Part shown: positions 11,640 to 23,080 of the stretch, piece by piece | How the letters are laid out: every line of letters begins with the position of its first letter | Position numbering within the stretch: position 1 is the first letter of the stretch | Assembly (NCBI GenBank): GCA_029532415.1 | Contig: JAQOTA010000067.1 | Span: 496,001-560,000, forward strand | Length of the DNA stretch: 64,000 bases | DNA from: Marasmius tenuissimus | Lineage: Eukaryota; Basidiomycota; Agaricomycetes; Agaricales; Marasmiaceae | Reading direction: 5' to 3' | Notes under the pieces: model-generated | The model's input: only the letters and a program-made list of their open reading frames with translations | Told to the model about the DNA's origin: nothing | Database searches by the model: none | Program-made: the position numbers and the translations under genes

Positions 11640-12280
11640 TAGCGTATTCTGACTATCACGGCTGAGCACTGACCGCGCGCCGTCATCCCGACCTGTCTTT
11701 CTCACTAAAGTTCACTCCAATAACTACTCCAATCCAACCTCAAAGAGTGATTTAGGACGACCTTCGTTAGGAATACGCCTCGACAGACAAGCAAGGGAGC
11801 TGTCAATTTAATATTGCTGGAATTATGTTCTACACATTTTCTCCCCATCGTAGCCACCTTTGAACATTCTCGGTATCTCGTTCGCAGCACGATGACGCCG
11901 GCGTCGACTCATTCACTACCATCTCCCGTATCTAGCGCTTCGGCGGTCATGCTTTTGTGAGCATTTGCTGTTTGCTCACTTTTGTTCTGATTTTCTTCCG
12001 TCGGTATGTTTGAGTTGATGTGTCGGCGCGCTCATATCAGCCGGCACAACAGCAAGAAGACCTTGTATGATGAAGTTCTATCTCTGACAGTCATGTGGGG
12101 TCAATGAGTCCGTCGTATTGGTGGACATAACAAGGTTTAACACAGCATCACAACACGAGGCTTTGTTCCCACCCTGACATCTATGTCCGGTGTGCGAGCG
12201 ACAAAACAACATTCTTTATTCCCCCCCCCCCTCCCCCACCATCTCAGGCAACAATTTCCTCGGTTCTTCGATTCCGGAGG
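11640..12280 (+). promoter_or_regulatory. Conserved 5' block of array copy A
   Basis: This region aligns with the sequence before copies E, F and H: a shared GACAGACAAGCAAGGGAG element (also before E), an ATGACGCCGGCGTC element at 11892, TATTGGTGGACATAAC, and then GTGTGCGAGCGAC shortly before a pyrimidine-rich tract and the start codon. It probably contains the promoter and 5' untranslated leader. A run of cytosines near 12223-12235 precedes the start. Confidence 0.45.
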
Positions 12281-14595
12281 ATGCCCGTCAATAATGTTCT
12301 TACTGACGCCAGAGACCTCCAGATTGGTCATCATGCCACCATACAAAGTGTGAGTGGCAATTTGACGACGCATACATATCATAGCAATCGAGGGGATACA
12401 GTCGAATTGGTACGTGGAAGCATGTATTAGACAGCACTATTCTGACTCGAGGCTAGTACGGGAATACATTTAGAAAGATACTCACGGGCGACATCATTGT
12501 GCGGAAGGATGTATTGTCACAGGTCCTAGAAGTTATTATTCCGCCTCAACGGCAAGAATCAGGATGTGAGGGATTTCAACAGCAGCCCAAAGTAACAAGA
12601 GTTAGGAAGATTATGCAACATGTCGAGGTTATGGGACTTGCTGGAAATTTCACGAGCATAACAGTCGAGGCATTGGATGGGACTCAAGAGGGCCTTGAAA
12701 TCGTAAGCCCACTTCACAGGAGCTTGTCTTAATATTTTATGACCTGTTGCAGATATCAGAATGTGTATGTCGAGAGCTGGCATCTCGGCGGTATGTCCAT
12801 ATACGTGCCCGCGGAGTAGTCCTCTGACCGAATTACAGGTCGCCGCTATTCCCACAGCTGGTTGGAATAGGCCAGTCCAAGCAGCCAACATGGGTCGTGC
12901 ATGATGGTAAGAGTCTTTGGTTAGTGGTTTTATCTGTGGAAACCGACAGTTACATCGAAGAGCTGGCAAACGGGTTGGAATTCAGCCGTAAGATGTGGGC
13001 TGAAGGGAGTCACGTTGTGTACTCCTACCTTTGGTATACACTGGTATATCCACCTTTCTGACACTCTACGTTGGCTGATGATATTTTTAGAACAATTCAT
13101 ATGACAATTTGTGCCGAGACAAGACTCTGAGATTGCCTGTGGGTGGTTTATTCATATGACTTTCCCCCCTAATAGTAGAACAGCAGCTTTCACCCGAGTG
13201 GGGTTTTTGGACCTTCAACCTCAAAACCCATGCCTGGCAATACGACATTCCTTCCATCTCCCTCTCCCCACCAAACATCGACCTATCTCTCGAACCGCTC
13301 GTCTATCCACCAACCCCACTTCGCCACGAAACACCACCCCGACTCGACCCCACCGAGATCGTCGCCTACTTTGAAAACCAACTCGGCGACTTTTTGCATG
13401 TGATTGCGTCATCAGGGGAGACAAGGCACATCGAAGACCTTTCAGCTTTCGCACGTCATGGTCTTCTGACCTTCGGGGCTGTTGTCGACCGAAACCAACC
13501 CGAAATTCTCGCCTACCTCCCCTCCGCCCCTTCCCCTCAATGGTGTTTTAACAACCTTAGTGTTGGCGTTGAAGCCACTTACTCCACTGAGGGTGAGTGA
13601 GTCTACCAAGTTCATCTTCATTGTGCTGACGTGTGTAGTACCATCTCGTGTGGATTTCTGCTCTGACCAGCCGGCGGCGCCGGTGAACGCGAATCTTCAC
13701 TTCTACTGGGGCTCCCCGGATTCATCTCAACAACGTATTGCCTACCTCGCCCAGTCTCTTCCGTTTGCCGATAGCTGTCATGATCCGTTGAATGATCTGG
13801 GCAAGTGCCCCTCCACTTCTCGCCAAATCCTCACTGACCTTTATTTCCCTCAGAGCTCATTACTGACATTCATTTTTCCCTTGTCGGTACAATCCCGAAC
13901 AACGCCACATCTTCGACCCCCATTTATCTCTTTGTCCCTCCAATTCCTATGGAGGATAGTGATGGGGTGTATTCCATACGCTATCCCCTTGTCGCCCCAC
14001 TTTTTTACTGGTCCCTCGACCCGAACGGAGAACATGCGATATCTGAGAAGGATTGGGAGATGAACGGGATTCCAAGGCTTGAGGTTCTGTCTTGGATTGG
14101 CGCGTCGTGGGGCATTGGGCATCACTGGGCAGTAGACGAGTATTTCCAAATTCAGAACCATGACCTGGATGGTAGAAAATATGCAGGGGAATATCCCCTG
14201 TTGATACCAGGTCAGTCACAGCTCTGATTTCTGTTTCAGGACTCTCCTTACTCCAAGGATTCTAGGTGATCCTTTCGACACGAGAGTCCGTGACTGGGAC
14301 GAGTCGGAAAAAGGTGAACATTGGAGTGACGCCAGCTCAGAAGGTTGGTATTCAAAGGCGTCGGAGATCTCGCAACTCATGCCATCCCATAGCCACTCAA
14401 GAGAGTGATCAGCTTCCCTCCGAAACTTCTCGGGCTACAGTTCGGCGAAATGGAAAGGCCCGGATGTTCAAATATAGTCAGAAGATCTCCAGGGTATTTA
14501 GGCGAATCACTCGAAGGTCTAAACTAAGTCCTGCAGCCTTGGCTGACATACCGACGGCACGAAAAACCCGGAAAGATGAAAAATATAGTTTCTAA
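12281..14595 (+). CDS. Array copy A: intact orphan family protein, 623 residues
   Basis: Ten exons join into one open frame: 12281-12409, 12457-12702, 12753-12790, 12839-13043, 13091-13138, 13187-13592, 13639-13800, 13854-14210, 14266-14343, 14393-14595. Intron 7 begins with GC (13801) instead of GT. The protein starts MPVNNVLTDARDLQIGH, followed by an Asn/Thr-rich stretch. The middle has QLVGIGQSKQPTWVVHDG and YYLWYT-like motifs, FENQLGDFLHVIASSGE and RHGLLTFGAVVDRN. The C-terminal third has DPNGEHAISEKDWEMNGIP. It ends in a basic helix, KYSQKISRVFRRITRRSK. No signal peptide or membrane segment was seen. Compared with E and F, exon 7 has gained six bases and exon 8 lost six, both keeping frame, which argues for selection on the protein. 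I recall similar uncharacterised proteins in other agaricomycetes but no named domain. Function unknown. Confidence 0.85.
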
Positions 14596-16300
14596 TCTGT
14601 ATTCATTTGAACCTTTGATAACGTAGCTCCCTGACCACGATTCCTTTATTCAATAATTTTAGACTGAGTGTGATTCAACTCGAGTTCAACCCCGCCTTTA
14701 AATGTTTCATTGAAGCTATCGTTCTCGGAGAACCAATGTTCACCTGATAATTTTGTCTGTAGTGAGATTCACGGTCATACTCGAGATATCCCATTCGACC
14801 GAGGGCAGTGGTTAAGTCAGCTATAATTTGGCTTCAGCTCTGGGCTTGTAGGCATACAACCACACAAGCTGAGTCAGATCCCCAGGTAACTAATCGAGAA
14901 CTTGTCTCAGAATGAGCCGCCGAGTTCACAAAGGAACACTGTGTTCAAACCGGCATGAGAGCATACATAATTCAAAATGTGCCAAGTCCCCACTGCCCGC
15001 AACATGGATGTTGGGATAGTTCTGCCCTTTGTTCCCCATAAATAGGAACACCATTCTGTTCGGCTTAGTATGGGGCCAGCTAAGACGACGTGACCGCCAG
15101 CTCTCGTCGACAGAAAAGATTGGACCTTTGGTTTCAGTCGGCCACAGAAACGTCCTGACTCTCCTCACTGGCAGAATACATCGAGCATGAGAATCACCGC
15201 CTTCAAACGAAGGTCAATGTTACCTCACCAAATCGGCATAAATGTTATCGCTCTTGAGTCACGATAGTAGCGGTGACTGTTCAATCTGACAGGGTGGTAC
15301 GATGTGCCCACAGGAATGAAAGCTTGGGATACTCGTCCTTTAGACGCATAACCTTGAGTTTCGGGCTAATATCGCTACCGACCGACCATGTTAAGCTTGA
15401 TCTTGGCCTCACAAGGACCTCTTTGATACCTGATCCTAGCAAAGATCACATCAGAGCGAAACAAATGACGGAGGGTTATGAGAATATACCAGGTACGACG
15501 AATTGTAAATAGAGGAAAACTCGGCCGTCCACAATCGACCTACCATCGCAAACTCACCGTGCTTTCCGAAACATTGAGGTCTTGAGTGGTGACGGAGTAT
15601 ACGTCTTTAGAAGTGCGGTGTGATGCTGCTTTTGACAGTGGCACTTTCCAAGTCTATGTAGCACTCAGGATATCCAAAGAAGAGATGGGTTCTGGGAGAT
15701 AATCGAATAACGGCGGTCATTAACAAAACTGTTATGTGGAGTCCACGGCCAGAAACAAATCTCGGGGTCGTCAAAGATCCAACCAATACGTTCAAGTGCT
15801 CTGGAAGAGGCTCTCAAAACGCTGGCACGGTGGTGGGAACACCACGAGGAATCTTGATTATTTACGACAAGGGCATCGAAATATCAAAGCGGGACGGAAG
15901 CATTCAAGGCTGATGTTAATAATGTATCATTCGCCTGGGTGATATGTGCTTAATGAAAAAACTGAGGGACAGTATCAGAGAAATCCGAGCACCAAAGTGT
16001 ACGGCAGCATTCCTTTTAGCTACAGAGATCCAGTGGGTACGAGCCTTCACCCTGTCATTCTCCCTTCGGCTAACTAAACAATTCTTCAGCCAATCGCGAG
16101 CTGGCTACGATTTGGATTAGTAGCGAAAAGCACAGGCGGGCTAGTAGTGCGAATGTTGTACTTACTCCGTTGTTGTCTGCTTGTGAATCCAAACCCATTG
16201 CTGTGGTGAAGACTCCCAGAGTTGATTGCTAGTTGGTCGTATGCAGTCACTCGGGGATGACAGAGATATTCTGAACTGAACCGCTTCATGATTTCGTGGG
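14596..16300 (+). repeat. Spacer block Y, copy after A
   Basis: This block aligns with the sequence after E (41036-43402) and F (49623-52290). Shared anchors include TTTGTCTGTAGYGAGATTC near 14753, GATATCCCATTCGA, a region with CAACATGGATGTTGGGATAG, and the GTGATATGTGCTTA.TGA anchor near 15940. It is more diverged than the E and F copies. No continuous coding frame; ORF fragments on both strands are not conserved here. Confidence 0.5.
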
Positions 16301-18082
16301 CTGATATGCTGTTTTACCTCGCCAGCTTTTCCCTAGGCGACACCTCTTAGCATTCTGGGCCCCGAGGGTGAAACGAGGCGCAATGGGGAAGACTGGCTGT
16401 CCTGATTGGGTTGGGACCATTCGAGGTTTCCAACATACTCACATTCACTGTTGTCACCAGCCCAAACCACTGCAAGGCACCAGCACCTCGCAGATAAAGT
16501 CGAACGTAGGTCATTGCAGCCTTACTCACAGTGAGCCTCCCCCTGAAACCCACCGCTGAACGTCATTAGACGCCGTTCGAATTCGCTCAAGTTCATCGGT
16601 TCCACAACACGACAAACGGCTGGCAGATTCTCACTACTTTATGTCCTCTTCAATCATCCACATACCTCAGCAGTGAATGTCTCGAATACCTGTTGGGCTT
16701 CGTAGTGGTGTTTTTATAGGCCCACTGGGAGGCCAACTCTGAGGGGCTGAACTTGCTGCAAACTTGCCGACAGAAGGGCGCATTGTGGATCATTTCCAAG
16801 GTATGTTCATGACTTCCCCGCATATCCGTCTCCTTCTTACGGCTCTGTTCTTACTAACCTAGTAGAGCCTCCAGGAAGTGTTGGGTCTCCACAATGTGGG
16901 GATTGGTTCTCCTTATTAATGCCTCTTGTTTACCCTTAGTATGGCGTGCGTCCAATAAAACAAGTCTCTCTGAACGTCAACATGGGTATTGGGCTGGCGG
17001 ATGATTCTGACCGAGGTTTAGAGCATAAGACTTGAGTCTTGGTACACGGACGGGTCATACTGTCAGTGCAAGTGATCATCGACATCTATCAAGTTTGCGA
17101 AAGTAAGAAACTCTCTCGTCTAGTTCATAGGGATGATCCTCACTATTCACGCGTGTCACTATTCTATTGTAACAACGTGACTTGATGCAGCCTCGCCAGT
17201 TATTAGACGATTTGAAGTTTTAGAAGTCTCTCCGACACCTCAAAACTGTTGGGTCATTACGGGGGCTTATCGGGTCGATAGGGAACAAGGACCGGACTAT
17301 TTCAGTTTAGTGGGTCCTTCCGTGGCTCCTCTTGCCCTCACTGAATGGTACACAAGGCTTTCATTGAAGCGCACCTATGATTCAACCCGCTCCAGCTGAG
17401 TATCCGAACCGACTGGAGTACTGGAACCGTTGGTCTTTGCCCCCCAAACACTTTTACCAACAAAGTAAAATCAGAAAGGCCCGCAGACGAGATTTACGAG
17501 GTTGTGTGGGTACCATAAATCCGCGAGAAAGCGTGCGGACACCTCTGCACCAGATAATGTGTTGAGTCTCTACTTCGTACTGGGCTTGATCATAACACAA
17601 AGCTTCCTGAGACAATCAAAGCAAGTAAATCCTATTGGAAAAACGGGCGAGAAACCTCGAATTCTCGCTGTAAACTATTCTACCTAGAGTATTACCTCAT
17701 ATGACGGAGCCGCCGCATTGTTTCTCTCGCTGAAAGTCAATCACAACTCCTCCGATTTGATGTTTGAAAATTGATTCAAGATCACCCCTAGGAAAAAGAT
17801 CTTGTGCCGAGCAAGAAACTTGTGGATATATCACTAATAGATATACTACTGGTATCTCTCCCTTCACTGCCACTCTCAAACCTTCACAGCGAAATAGCAC
17901 GGGCTCAACTCATCAGCTACCATCTCGCGTCTCCCAGCGCTTCAGTTCGATACAACATAGCAATGCGAGGCTGTGTTCCCAGCCTCACATATACAGCTGG
18001 TGTGCGAGCGACGGAACGGCGTTCTTCCTTTTCCTCCCACCATCACAATCAACAACTTTCTCAGTTCTTCAACTCCGAGAGA
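16301..18082 (+). other. Spacer before copy B with decayed X-like sequence and promoter
   Basis: Mostly non-coding. Around 17180-17300 a stretch aligns with the later part of block X (compare 28810-28930 and 37548-37640). Around 16865-16925 a phrase CAGGAAGTGTTGGGTCTC matches CAGGAAGTATCGGGTCTC near 53848. Toward the gene, CTCACATATACAGCTGGTG and GTGTGCGAGCGACGGAAC (about 17983-18017) repeat the core promoter seen in other copies. Confidence 0.4.
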
Positions 18083-20874
18083 ATGGCAATGAACAACGTC
18101 TTCACTGACGCTAAAGGCGTCCAGATCGGCCATCATGCAATTATACAAAGTGTGAGCGGAAATTTGACCACGCATACATGTCACAACAATCGAGAGGATA
18201 CGGTCGAATTAGTACGTGGAAGGATGTACCAGATAGCAAAGCCCTGACTCGGGGATAGTACGGAAATATGTTTCGAAAGATACTCATGGGCGATATTATT
18301 GTGCGGAAGGACATCTCGTCGCAGGTCCTGGAAGTCATTGTTGAACCTCAACGGCGAGAATCAAGATGTGAGGAATTACAACAGAAATCTAAAGTGACAA
18401 GAGTTAGAAAAATTATGCAACATGTTGAGATTATGGGACTTCCAGGAAGTTTTACAAGCATATCACTTGAGGAGCTGGGCGGGACTCAAGAGGGCCTTGG
18501 AATTGTAAGCAAACCTCACAGGAGTTTGGCTTGGTATCTTATGGGCCGTTGCAGATATCAGAGCGTGTGTGAAGAGCTGGCATCTCGTCGGTATGTCCAG
18601 ATATGTACCCGCAGAGTAATCTTCTGACCAATTTACAGGTCACCGTTATTCCCCCAGCTAGTGGGAATAGGTCATTCCAAGCAGCTGACATGCATTGTAC
18701 ATGGTGGTAAGAGTTTTTAGTCAGTGATTTATTTGTAGACACTGAAAATTGCATTGAAGAGCTAGCAAATGGGCTCCAATTCATTGATAAGACGTGGGCC
18801 GAAGGGCGTTGAGTTGTGTGGTACTACCTTTGGTATACAAAGGTATTTCCAGCTTTTTGACATTCTACGCCGGCTGAGGATGTCCTTAGAACACCTTGTA
18901 TGATACTTTGCGCAAAGACAAGACTCTGACATTGCCTGTAGGTGGTTTATTAATAGAAGTTACCCCCGCTGATAGTTACACAACAGGTTTCGACTGGGTG
19001 GAGTTTCTGGAATTTCAACCTCAAAACCCACACTTGGCAGTACGACATTCCTTCCGCCTCCCTCTCCCCACCAAACACCAACACCTTTGTCAAATCATTT
19101 GTCTATCCACCAACCCCACTTTGCCAAGGAACACCTCCCCAACTCAATCCCATCGAGATCGTCGCCTGCTTCGAGAACCAACTCGGCGACTTTTTGCATG
19201 TGATTGCATCATCGGGGCAAACGAGACACGTCGAAAATCTCTCAAATTTCGCATTTCATGGCCATTTGACCTTCGGGGCTATCGTCGACCGAAACAAACC
19301 CGAAGTTCTTGCTCACCTTCCCTCTACCCCTTCCCCTCAATGGAACCTTCAGAATTGGAATGCTGGTGTTGAAGCCGCTTACTCCACTTCGAGTACGTCT
19401 ATCCACCCAATCCGTCTCCCTTGGGCTGACTTGTGTAGTGCCATGGCGTGTTGATTTCTTTTCTGACCAGCCAGCGGTGAAAGTGAACCTCAACTTCTCC
19501 TGGCGCTTTCCAGACATACTTTCACTACGCATTGCCTACCTCGCCCAGTCTCTTCCATTGGTCTATGGAAGTCATGATCCGGAAAATGACCTTGGCAAGT
19601 GCACCTGAGTCTTTTGTCATCCATCCACTGACAGCCACTTCTCCTCAGTGTTAATTACCGACGTTGGTTTTTCTCTTGTCGGCACAATCCCCAATAACTC
19701 CACGTCCCAAACCCCCGTTTATCTCTTTGTTCCCCCAGTTCCTATAGAGCGTAGTGGCGGGATGTATTCCATTTGTTATCCCCTTGTCAACCCAGTTTTC
19801 TACTGGTCCCTTGACCCGAACGGAGAACATGCAATATCCGAAGAGGATTGGGAGATGATTGGGATTCCCAGGCTTAAGGTTGTGTCTCGGATTGGTGCAT
19901 GGTGGGATATTGGGGCTTACTTTGTGGTATACGAGCACCTAAAAATGAAGAACCACGACTTACGGGGTATGGAATATGCACGAGAACGTGGTTATCTGAG
20001 ATTAGTACCAGGTAAGTCGCAGTTCTCTTCGCTTTCTTCGTCAGTGGCTCATTATGGATTTCAGGTGATCCTTACAAAGTCAGAGTCTTTGATTGGCATG
20101 AGTCAGATGCAGAAAAAGACTGGAGTGCCACCGACCCGGAAGGTGAGTTTCATGAACATCGGAGAATGTGTCACGAAGTGCTGAACGTCTATTGGAGACG
20201 GCAGAGGCAGAGAGTGGTGATAACAAGCTAGGAGAGGAGCAGCAGGCTCAACTTAGACAGAGATAAGGCAGAACTGGTCCCAACAACAAGTTAGATCTAT
20301 TGTAGAGAAGGAAAGAAAAGGAAACTGTACTACTCACCTGGTCCCAACGACAAGAGGTCAAGATGAGGGACCAGGTGAAGACTAGCTAGCTTATATACCT
20401 ATCCTACAGTCAGAGCTGGAGTTGGAGTGGCTACCTATGAGTCGTGTATGAGTAAGTATGAGTCAAGGATGAATAAGGAATGAGTCGATATGAGATAATG
20501 GGATGGCTGCGCGATGTGGGTTAAAGCTGCACGATGGTGGGTTAAGAAAGGGAATTGTGAGAAATAAGGATGTATAGTAAGTGACCGTGAGAAAAGAACA
20601 TGTGATAATCATGTGAGTAAATGGTGGAGGGAAAAGTGGCGTCTTCATGACAGAATGTACAAACTCATGCCATCATATAGCCGCTGACAATACTAATACC
20701 ACTCGCCTTGAAAACAACCTGCGAGGAGACGAGTCTAGTATCATGAGTACGCGCAAAGAGAACACTCGGGTTATCAAGTACACTCAGAAGATCTCCAGAG
20801 TGTTCAAGAGAGTCACTCGGAGATCAAAAGCTGGCCCCATTGCTTTGGCTCATAGACCGCCAACTCGGAAATAA
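18083..20874 (+). pseudogene. Array copy B: orphan family pseudogene
   Basis: All ten exons can be located by alignment with A, E and F, from the start at 18083 (MAMNNVFTDAKGVQIGH) to the basic tail KYTQKISRVFKRVTRRSK ending at 20874. Exon 3 (18555-18590) is 36 bases instead of 38: a GT pair has been lost from a GTGTGT run, giving TGA at 18570-18572. Exon 4 has further stops, including TAG at 18718-18720 and a TGA in the EGR motif near 18810. Exons 5-9 are still open, with FENQLGDFLHVIASSGQ and FYWSLDPNGEHAISEEDWE. Intron 7 keeps the GC donor (19595). The ninth intron carries a 484-base solo LTR (20169-20652). The N- and C-terminal domains could in theory still be made separately, but the simplest reading is a dead copy. 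Confidence 0.8.
20169..20652. mobile_element. Solo LTR in the last intron of copy B
   Basis: Insertion of 484 bases, TGTCACGAAG at the left and CTTCATGACA at the right (an imperfect inverted repeat with TG...CA ends), flanked by the 5-base duplication GAATG at 20164-20168 and 20653-20657. The empty site is visible in copies E and F. A TATA-like AGCTTATATACC lies near 20390. No internal retrotransposon region remains, so it is a solo LTR left by recombination. Confidence 0.8.
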
Positions 20875-22079
20875 CAAAAGATGTAGTCTCTATCTTGTAT
20901 TCCGTTCAACCTTCGAACGTACTTACAGTTCACTAGCTCACAATTTTAGACTACATTTGATATGTGCTTCTGATTGAGTTTAGTCTCACCTCTGAATATC
21001 ACTGCGAGGGCACGACTCTCCGCAAACGATATCAATTTATACTTTAGATTATTCAGCTGGCCTTGGAGAACAGTGGGGTAAAGAGAGGAATAAATCTGCT
21101 GGGATTTGGCATGTAGAACCTCGGATTTTGATCACACCTAATAGGTGTACGCAGCCACACAAGTATCGGCCCACTTTAGCTAAGCCCAAACGATGAGGTG
21201 TTGACTCTCCAAAAATCACAATATTTGCCCGAAGACAATACAACGGGTATCTAGACTAGATAAAACTGCATTGAAAATGAGGGAAGATGAGAAAATGAGT
21301 ATACCGGGCCACAGGACCCCAGAACAGGAAGGTCGAGATAAATTCTCGCTTCAGCGGAATATCTTGGACCCGACTAGTGCCGTGGTTGCTACTTGAGCAT
21401 CCAGTTCTCTATGTGGTGCTTACTGAGGCCTGTCAAACGTGAGGCCGTTCCTGGTGAAATAAAAGAGGCAAATATGACTTCCCGTACGATGGATCCAAAG
21501 TACTTTTAAACTCGGCTGAATGTGAGTATATGCAAGAATCCCACACCACCCTCACGAAAATCGAAAGGTTTAGTTGTAGAGTTTCGACTGAGACCCACGA
21601 ACCATAACAATAGCAGTAACCGTTTGAATCAACCGACTCTGACGAGTGATTTGACAGCGATGAATGAGATGATCGGTATACACACGAGCGAAAGCCGAAG
21701 AGGCATCGTTCTAGCTCAAACATGTGAGTGCCAATGAGCCTCCAATTGAGAACATCAGACTACTCATGTAACCTGATTTGCTATAGTGTTTATGAGATGG
21801 TAGTCTTCTGTCCTCCTAACCGTGAGAAACGACCAAGGCCTACGATACATTATCTGTTGAGCAATACGCTCTCAGCCTGCGTGATTTCCGAGTATATTCT
21901 CGGGTGTGATTCAAAGGTGGCGACGTGAGCAGTTGAATTATTCAGCATCGCAGGTAAGCAATGCAACACATCGGTCCTCAGATGCTATCGTCGTCGTTTC
22001 TAAACTTCCCTTGTCCTGGTATGCATGAAACCCTCAGCCGATTAAAACTCAGAAACGCGAGGTACCTCGCCATTGTTGC
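20875..22079 (+). repeat. Spacer block Y, diverged copy after B
   Basis: Short anchors align with Y blocks after A, E and F, for example GTGTACGCAGCCACACAAG near 21146 against GTACACGCCTGCAAAC after E and F. The rest is strongly diverged. No coding frame can be supported. Confidence 0.35.
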
Positions 22080-23080
22080 TGAAATATGGCCAGCCTCACA
22101 ATTGCTAGCACCGGAGGACCAACGGACGGCGCATATTTACCAACCAGATTTTCCTCCTAACTTCTCCGCCTCCATCTTGTTTGGGTCCGCTCATCCACGG
22201 TCCAAATCATCCATGACACCTCTAACATGGCACTTTAATTATCAAGTGTCACGGCGGAGCTCGTTGGTCACCGTTCCCACTCGGACCTGATAGCAAGGTG
22301 GTTTCCCCCATTGGGATGTGTATATAACGCTGGTACTTTGAGGCCCTCATCCTCAATTCCCGAGGGTGGTCCACGAAATACCGTCTAGATAGCACAGGAG
22401 GCACCAATGCCTACCAGGTCAGCCCGTATTTTTTACGTTCTGAATCTTGTATTCACAATGGCTTTGGAGTGCGCCTCAAGACACGTACCCACTTGCTGCT
22501 AATTCGTCAGACAAGGGGTGTCCGTGTTATAGAGAGGTCGAGATTGCCGTGTTGAAGGTTCTTTCTTATTTCGGATGGCACATCGCGCAGGTTTGAATCT
22601 TCCGCCGCACGCCGTTTGTCCTAGACCTTCAATAGATGATGATCAGTTCGCGGCGATCATTTAATGAGGTACATGCCTCCAACTAACACCAACAGTGATG
22701 TCTCCAAACCTCCGCCGGAGCCTCCAACAAAAACGCCGGTGAAATATCAAATTTTCCCCGTATTCGTTCGCGAGTCATCAAACATGTTCCGCCGTTGGCT
22801 GTCATTGATCAATCGCCCACTCGTCAAAACTCTTCGGGATACTCCTCGGCCGGTTGCTAGCCACGTAGCCAGCCAGTAATCTTAGTCCAACGAGAGTAGA
22901 TAGGCTCAAGGCCCTCTGTCTCAGAAAACTTGCCCACCACGATTGGTCGAGCCAGCACATAAATCTGTATGCTACAGTCCACCAGTGACCCCACTGATCT
23001 GCGGATTTTTACCCATAAAAATGGATCTTAACTGTCCTTTAGGCTGAGTACCATTGGGGTGCACGAACGTTACCGTGAGC
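22080..23080 (+). repeat. Duplicated spacer segment S, copy 2
   Basis: Aligns with 9440-10860 and lacks the LTR-like insertion, which provides the empty site for it. A 71-codon frame at 22664-22879 is not open in the other copy, so it is not called a gene. Confidence 0.55.

Noticed and set aside
12223..12240. Run of cytosines before copy A.
   Set aside because: Simple low-complexity tract in a pyrimidine-rich leader; nothing beyond that can be inferred.
12960..13030. GTAAG-like strings after the HDG motif in exon 4, first taken as an intron donor.
   Set aside because: Copies A, E and F read straight through in frame with conserved residues on both sides (GKSLWLVVL, GRGFWSVVL).
13221..13454. 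Arginine-rich minus-strand frames opposite exon 6 in several copies.
   Set aside because: They are mirror images of the conserved sense exon and have no independent support.
22664..22879. Plus-strand frame in segment S copy 2.
   Set aside because: The sister copy at 9440-10860 does not keep the frame open.
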